This document shows, piece by piece, positions 5,503 to 8,418 of a stretch of DNA of 8,418 nucleotides; position 1 is the stretch's first letter; every line of letters starts with the position of its first letter. Under the pieces are notes generated by a model that saw only the letters and a list, made by a program, of their open reading frames with translations, made no database searches and was not told where the DNA came from. The position numbers and the translations under genes were made by a program. The stretch covers positions 1 to 8,418 of the forward strand of contig JAKSBM010000665.1 in assembly GCA_022361135.1 (NCBI GenBank), given 5' to 3'. This DNA comes from Desulfobacterales bacterium (lineage in GTDB: Bacteria > Desulfobacterota > Desulfobacteria > Desulfobacterales > Desulfobacteraceae).

Positions 5503-6408
5503 ATGGAAGAAAAAATTCGTGCAAGCATCATGGCCGGTTTCGTGGCTGATGCCCTCTCCCTGGGGGTTCACTGGGTTTATGACACCAAGGCCATCCAGAA
5601 CCGGTATGGCCGGTTGACGGAAATGACCTCCCCGGAGCTGGCGGATTATCACCAGGGAAAAGCCAAGGGCGAATTCACCCACTATGGGGACCAGGCCCTG
5701 GTTCTCCTCCAGAGCCTGGCCCAGGGCCACATCTTTGAGTTAAAGGATTTCAGTCAACTCTGGCAGGCCCTTTTTGAGGATTACACCGGCTATGTGGACC
5801 ATGCCACCCGGGAAACCCTGGACCATTTTAAACGGGGGAGTTCTCCCATGGTTGCCGGGGCGGTATCCCTGGACCTGGGTGGTGCAGCCCGGATTTTTCC
5901 CCTGGGCCTGCTCTTGGGCCGGGGAATGGAAAGATCGGACTTTGTCCGGGCGGCCATGGACCAGACCCGCATGACCCATAATACCCCCCAGGTGGTGGGG
6001 GTGGCCCGGTTGTTGGCCGAAACCTATGCCCGGGTGGTGGACGGGCAAAAACCAGTGTCGGCCCTGGAAGAGGCATTGGAGCATAATCCGGATTTGCCCC
6101 TGGATATTTCGGCCCTGGTCAAGGCGGCTTTGCGCAGCCGGGACGAAGAAAGCAGCAGCGTCATTGCCGAATTCGGCCCGGCCTGTTCCTGGGACGGGGC
6201 ACTGGCCGGAGCCGTTCATCTTCTGGCCCGGTATGAAGATGATCTGGAAACCGCCCTGGTGGAAAATATCATGGCCGGTGGGGATTCGGCGGCCCGGGGC
6301 ATTCCCGTGGCCTGGCTCTTGGGAGCCCACGATCCCCAGGGATTGCCCCAACGCTGGTGCCGGGATTTGGCGGCCCGGGGGGAGATTGAGGATTTGATCC
6401 GGGAATAA
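5503..6408 (+). CDS. ADP-ribosylglycohydrolase-fold protein, crystallin-J1-like
   Basis: This 301-residue soluble protein has the length and order of the ADP-ribosylglycohydrolase (DraG/ARH) family. The N-terminal KIRASIMAGFVADALSLGVHWVYD (4-27) corresponds to the family's 'GxxxGDALGxPxE' start, residues 157-162 (MTHNTP) to the usual THxxP loop, and 256-274 (IMAGGDSAARGIPVAWLLGA) to the C-terminal 'GGDxD' helix. The two metal-site motifs differ from active hydrolases: the TDDT motif is replaced by HYGDQ (60-64), and GGDTD by GGDSAARG (259-266). Such changes are typical of the crystallin-J1-like branch, where di-magnesium hydrolysis of ADP-ribose links is uncertain. It could act on another ribosylated compound or be a non-enzymatic binder. 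It is a single gene with a strong ribosome site and its own terminator, divergent from the TetR gene and perhaps sharing its operator. Confidence 0.87.
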   Translation: MEEKIRASIMAGFVADALSLGVHWVYDTKAIQNRYGRLTEMTSPELADYHQGKAKGEFTHYGDQALVLLQSLAQGHIFELKDFSQLWQALFEDYTGYVDHATRETLDHFKRGSSPMVAGAVSLDLGGAARIFPLGLLLGRGMERSDFVRAAMDQTRMTHNTPQVVGVARLLAETYARVVDGQKPVSALEEALEHNPDLPLDISALVKAALRSRDEESSSVIAEFGPACSWDGALAGAVHLLARYEDDLETALVENIMAGGDSAARGIPVAWLLGAHDPQGLPQRWCRDLAARGEIEDLIRE

Positions 6409-6428
6409 GAACGACCCATACACCAAAT

Positions 6429-6461
6429 AAAAAAGGCTGCCGGAAGTCCGGCAGCCTTTTT
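6429..6461. terminator. Bidirectional rho-independent terminator
   Basis: A 9-bp GC-rich stem (6435-6443 with 6448-6456; arm GGCTGCCGG) has an AAGT loop and is flanked by A6 on the left and T5 on the right, so it works on both strands. It ends the plus-strand ADP-ribosylglycohydrolase-like gene (stop at 6408) and the minus-strand liv operon (stop at 6486). Confidence 0.92.
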
Positions 6462-6485
6462 GGGTTTCAGTGGAAAGGGCGGGGC

Positions 6486-7193
6486 TTACATGCCCAGGTA
6501 GGCCTTTTTCACATCTTCGTTGGCCAGCAGGTTTTCACCGGTGTCCGTGAGGGTGATGACCCCGTTCTCCATGACGTATCCCCGGTGGGCGGCCTTGAGG
6601 GCCAGGTTGGCATTCTGTTCCACAATGAAGATGGTGGTTTGGTGTTCTTCATTGATCTTCTTGATGATGTCGAAGATCTGCCGGATGATGATGGGGGCCA
6701 GCCCCAGGGAGGGTTCATCCAGGAGCAACACCTTGGGCCGGGACATGAGGGCCCGGGAGATGGCCAGCATCTGCTGTTCCCCGCCGGACAGGGTGCCCCC
6801 GCTCTGGGTGCGGCGCTCGGCCAGGATGGGAAAGAGACCATAGACATAGTCCAAATCCTGTTTAATCCCCTCCTTGTCGCTGCGCAGGAAGGCACCCATG
6901 TCCAGATTTTCCGCCACGGTGAGGTAGGGGAAGATCCGCCGCCCCTCGGGCACCTGGCAGATACCCCGTTTGACAATGTCGTCCGGGGACATCTGGGTGA
7001 TGTCTTCGCCGTTGAAAATCACGCTTCCCTGCTTGGCCGGCACCACCCCGCAGGTGGTCATGAGGGTGGTGGATTTACCGGCCCCGTTGGCCCCGATGAG
7101 GGAGATAACCTCCCCTTCGGACACTTCAATGTCAATGCCCTTGAGGGCATGGATATTTCCGTAATAACTATGGACCTGTGTGAGTTTAAGCAT
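6486..7193 (-). CDS. livF: Branched-chain amino acid ABC transporter ATP-binding protein LivF
   Basis: The 235-residue product, started at the ATG at 7193, matches the usual LivF length; an ATG at 7205 is an alternative and would add four residues. ABC motifs are complete: Walker A GANGAGKST (34-42), Q-loop region ICQVPEGRRIFPYLTVAENL (78-97), signature LSGGEQQ (135-141), Walker B VLLLDEPS (155-162; D159, E160), and IFIVEQN (188-194), where Gln-Asn replaces the switch His as is normal in LivF. QVPEGRRIFPYLTV and the C-terminal AYLGM are typical of this subfamily. It powers import of leucine, isoleucine, valine or related compounds with LivG, through LivH/LivM. Its start overlaps the livG 3' end (7186-7193), indicating translational coupling. 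It is the last gene of the operon, before a bidirectional terminator. Confidence 0.95.
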   Translation of the reverse strand: MLKLTQVHSYYGNIHALKGIDIEVSEGEVISLIGANGAGKSTTLMTTCGVVPAKQGSVIFNGEDITQMSPDDIVKRGICQVPEGRRIFPYLTVAENLDMGAFLRSDKEGIKQDLDYVYGLFPILAERRTQSGGTLSGGEQQMLAISRALMSRPKVLLLDEPSLGLAPIIIRQIFDIIKKINEEHQTTIFIVEQNANLALKAAHRGYVMENGVITLTDTGENLLANEDVKKAYLGM

Positions 7194-7977
7194 CTTCTGA
7201 TTCATCTCCCAAATAGGCTTTGATGACCTCGGGGTTGGATTTGACCTCTTCAGGCGTTCCTTCCGCGATTTTCTTGCCGTAGTCCACCACATGGATGCGG
7301 TCGGAAAGGCTCATGACCAGTTTCATGTCGTGCTCGATGAGCAAAATGGTCAGGTCCTCGTTGTCCCGCAGCCAGATGATGAGGTCGTCCAATTCCTTGG
7401 TCTCCTGGGGATTCATGCCGGCGGCCGGCTCGTCCAGGAGAAGCAAAAAGGGATTGGTGGCCAGGGCCCGGGCGATTTCCAACCGACGCTGGGCACCGTA
7501 GGGCAGATTCACAGCCATCTCATTCACATATTTTTCCAGCCCGATTTTTTCCAGGATTTCATAGGAATCGGCCACGGCCTTTTTTTCTTCGGACCTTTGG
7601 CTGAAGGGGCGCAGCATGGCTCCCATGATCCCGGATTTCAGGCGGCAGTGACGGCCGATGAGTACATTTTCCAAAACCGTCATGCCTTCGAAGAGGCGGA
7701 TGTTCTGGAAGGTTCGGGCCATGCCCTTTTCCGTGACCTGGTTGGGTTTCAGTCCCTTGATTCGCTGGCGACCGCCCTGGGGCGGGGTGAGTTCCACGGA
7801 CCCTTCCGTGGGCTCGTAGATACCGGTGATGCAATTGAAAAAGGTGGTCTTGCCTGCACCATTGGGACCGATGAGGGCAGCGATCTGGCCTTTTTCAATC
7901 TCCATGTTCACCGTATCCAGGGCCTTGAGGCCGCCGAATTTCATGGTGAGATTTTTAACTTTAAGTATCGGTTCCAT
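7186..7977 (-). CDS. livG: Branched-chain amino acid ABC transporter ATP-binding protein LivG
   Basis: The 263-residue product has Walker A GPNGAGKTT (37-45), Q-loop ARTFQNIRLFEGMTVLENV (87-105, Q91), a LivG-type degenerate signature LPYGAQRRLEIA (158-169), Walker B LLLLDEPA (178-185) and the switch His216 in LLIEHDM. RTFQNIRLF and the long insert between the Q-loop and signature separate LivG from LivF. It pairs with LivF to drive ATP-dependent uptake through LivH/LivM. The ATG at 7977 lies within the end of livM (17-base overlap, 7961-7977) and has only a weak ribosome site, so translation is probably coupled to livM. The substrate may be leucine-type amino acids or another hydrophobic or amide compound, as this family is broad; the binding protein lies outside the window. 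Confidence 0.95.
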   Translation of the reverse strand: MEPILKVKNLTMKFGGLKALDTVNMEIEKGQIAALIGPNGAGKTTFFNCITGIYEPTEGSVELTPPQGGRQRIKGLKPNQVTEKGMARTFQNIRLFEGMTVLENVLIGRHCRLKSGIMGAMLRPFSQRSEEKKAVADSYEILEKIGLEKYVNEMAVNLPYGAQRRLEIARALATNPFLLLLDEPAAGMNPQETKELDDLIIWLRDNEDLTILLIEHDMKLVMSLSDRIHVVDYGKKIAEGTPEEVKSNPEVIKAYLGDESEDA

Positions 7978-8418
7978 GGCTAGTCTTTGTCTGTTTGAAT
8001 TGATAGGTTTTCCGCACGCTTTTAATTAAACCGTCGGGTTTGAATACCATGACGATGACCTGGAGGGCCCCGAAGACCAACATCCGGTACTCGGCCACGG
8101 CCCGGAGATATTCGGGCAAAAGGATGAGTACCAGGGCACCGGCAATGACGCCGATGGCCGAGCCCATGCCCCCGATGACCACCACGCAGAGGATGGTGAT
8201 GGATTCCCAGATGGTGAAGGACATGGGGTTGATGTATGAGGTCTTGGCGGCAAAGATCACCCCGCCCAGGCTGGCCCAGGTGGCCCCCAGGGCAAAGGCG
8301 GTGAGTTTGGTCTTCACCTTGTCTATGCCCATGGCTTGGCAGGCGATTTCATCGTCCCGAAGGGCGATCCATGCCCGGCCGATGCGGGAATTCTCCAACC
8401 GCTGGACAAAGAAGATGG
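7961..8418 (-). CDS. livM: Branched-chain amino acid ABC transporter permease LivM, C-terminal part (5' truncated by window)
   Basis: The frame stays open to the window edge at 8418; the codon at 8396-8398 is an internal Leu, so the start lies outside. About 152 residues are visible. They begin with IFFVQRLENSRIGRAWIALR-type sequence and DDEIACQAMGID, the signature cytoplasmic loop of LivM that contacts the ATPases (EAA-like). Hydrophobic segments follow: KLTAFALGATWASLGGVIFA, FTIWESITILCVVVIGGMGS, AIGVIAGALVLILLPEYL and YRMLVFGALQVIVMVFKPDGL. These give the last membrane helices and the usual KPDGL C-terminus. It forms the inner-membrane channel with LivH and is followed by livG and livF, the standard order of a livHMGF operon. 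The 17-base overlap with livG supports co-translation. Confidence 0.94.
   Translation of the reverse strand, partial: IFFVQRLENSRIGRAWIALRDDEIACQAMGIDKVKTKLTAFALGATWASLGGVIFAAKTSYINPMSFTIWESITILCVVVIGGMGSAIGVIAGALVLILLPEYLRAVAEYRMLVFGALQVIVMVFKPDGLIKSVRKTYQFKQTKTSHGTDT

Noticed and set aside
5740..6426. A 228-codon minus-strand frame opposite the ADP-ribosylglycohydrolase-like gene
   Set aside because: Gly/Pro/Gln-rich shadow that runs to the start of the terminator region; the plus-strand frame has family motifs and an ideal ribosome site.
7193..7292. A 33-residue N-terminal extension of livF
   Set aside because: It lies wholly inside livG, has no ribosome site and is not part of the LivF family; the ATG at 7193 gives the normal N-terminus.
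6585..7983. Two long plus-strand frames (6585-7223 and 7291-7983) opposite livF and livG
   Set aside because: Both are antisense to genes with full ABC motifs and have no start signals or domains.

Overview
The window is a stretch of bacterial chromosome, moderately GC-rich with strong Shine-Dalgarno sites. The gene content (an NrfD-type molybdenum oxidoreductase operon, a branched-chain amino acid ABC transporter, an orphan DUF2080 protein) and the protein style suggest a strictly anaerobic Desulfobacterota, perhaps a Desulfobacteraceae-like sulfate reducer. This is inference; no rRNA or other marker gene is present.

Layout. (1) Bases 1-2526, plus strand: the C-terminal part of a molybdopterin oxidoreductase catalytic subunit, followed 13 bp later by an eight-helix NrfD/PsrC-type membrane subunit. 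Together they look like the end of a membrane-bound redox complex operon; the iron-sulfur subunit would lie upstream. (2) Bases 2527-3564, plus strand: a visibly more AT-rich patch with three small genes: a 72-residue CxxC protein of unknown function, a 61-residue DUF2080 (transposon-associated) protein, and a GNAT acetyltransferase. The last two are translationally packed together, and a strong terminator at 3603-3644 closes the group. (3) Bases 3643-5382, minus strand: a TetR-family regulator and, 21 bp downstream, a membrane-anchored metallo-beta-lactamase-fold hydrolase of the RomA/NAPE-PLD-like type. Two closely matching AT-rich palindromes, one in the regulator's promoter region and one across the hydrolase start codon, are candidate operators. 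(4) Bases 5503-6408, plus strand, divergent from the regulator: an ADP-ribosylglycohydrolase-fold protein of the crystallin-J1-like kind, with altered metal-site motifs. (5) Bases 6429-8418: a bidirectional terminator, then on the minus strand livF, livG and the C-terminal part of livM, the distal half of a LIV-type transporter operon.

The two ends are conventional: respiratory redox enzyme and amino acid uptake. The middle (about 2.5-6.4 kb) is accessory-looking. The most testable new points are the paired palindromes linking the TetR protein to its own operon and perhaps to the divergent ADP-ribosylglycohydrolase-like gene, and the DUF2080-GNAT pair, whose layout recalls a small regulator/effector module. 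No tRNA, rRNA, CRISPR array, complete insertion sequence or replication origin was seen, and no stretch over 300 bases lacks a gene.
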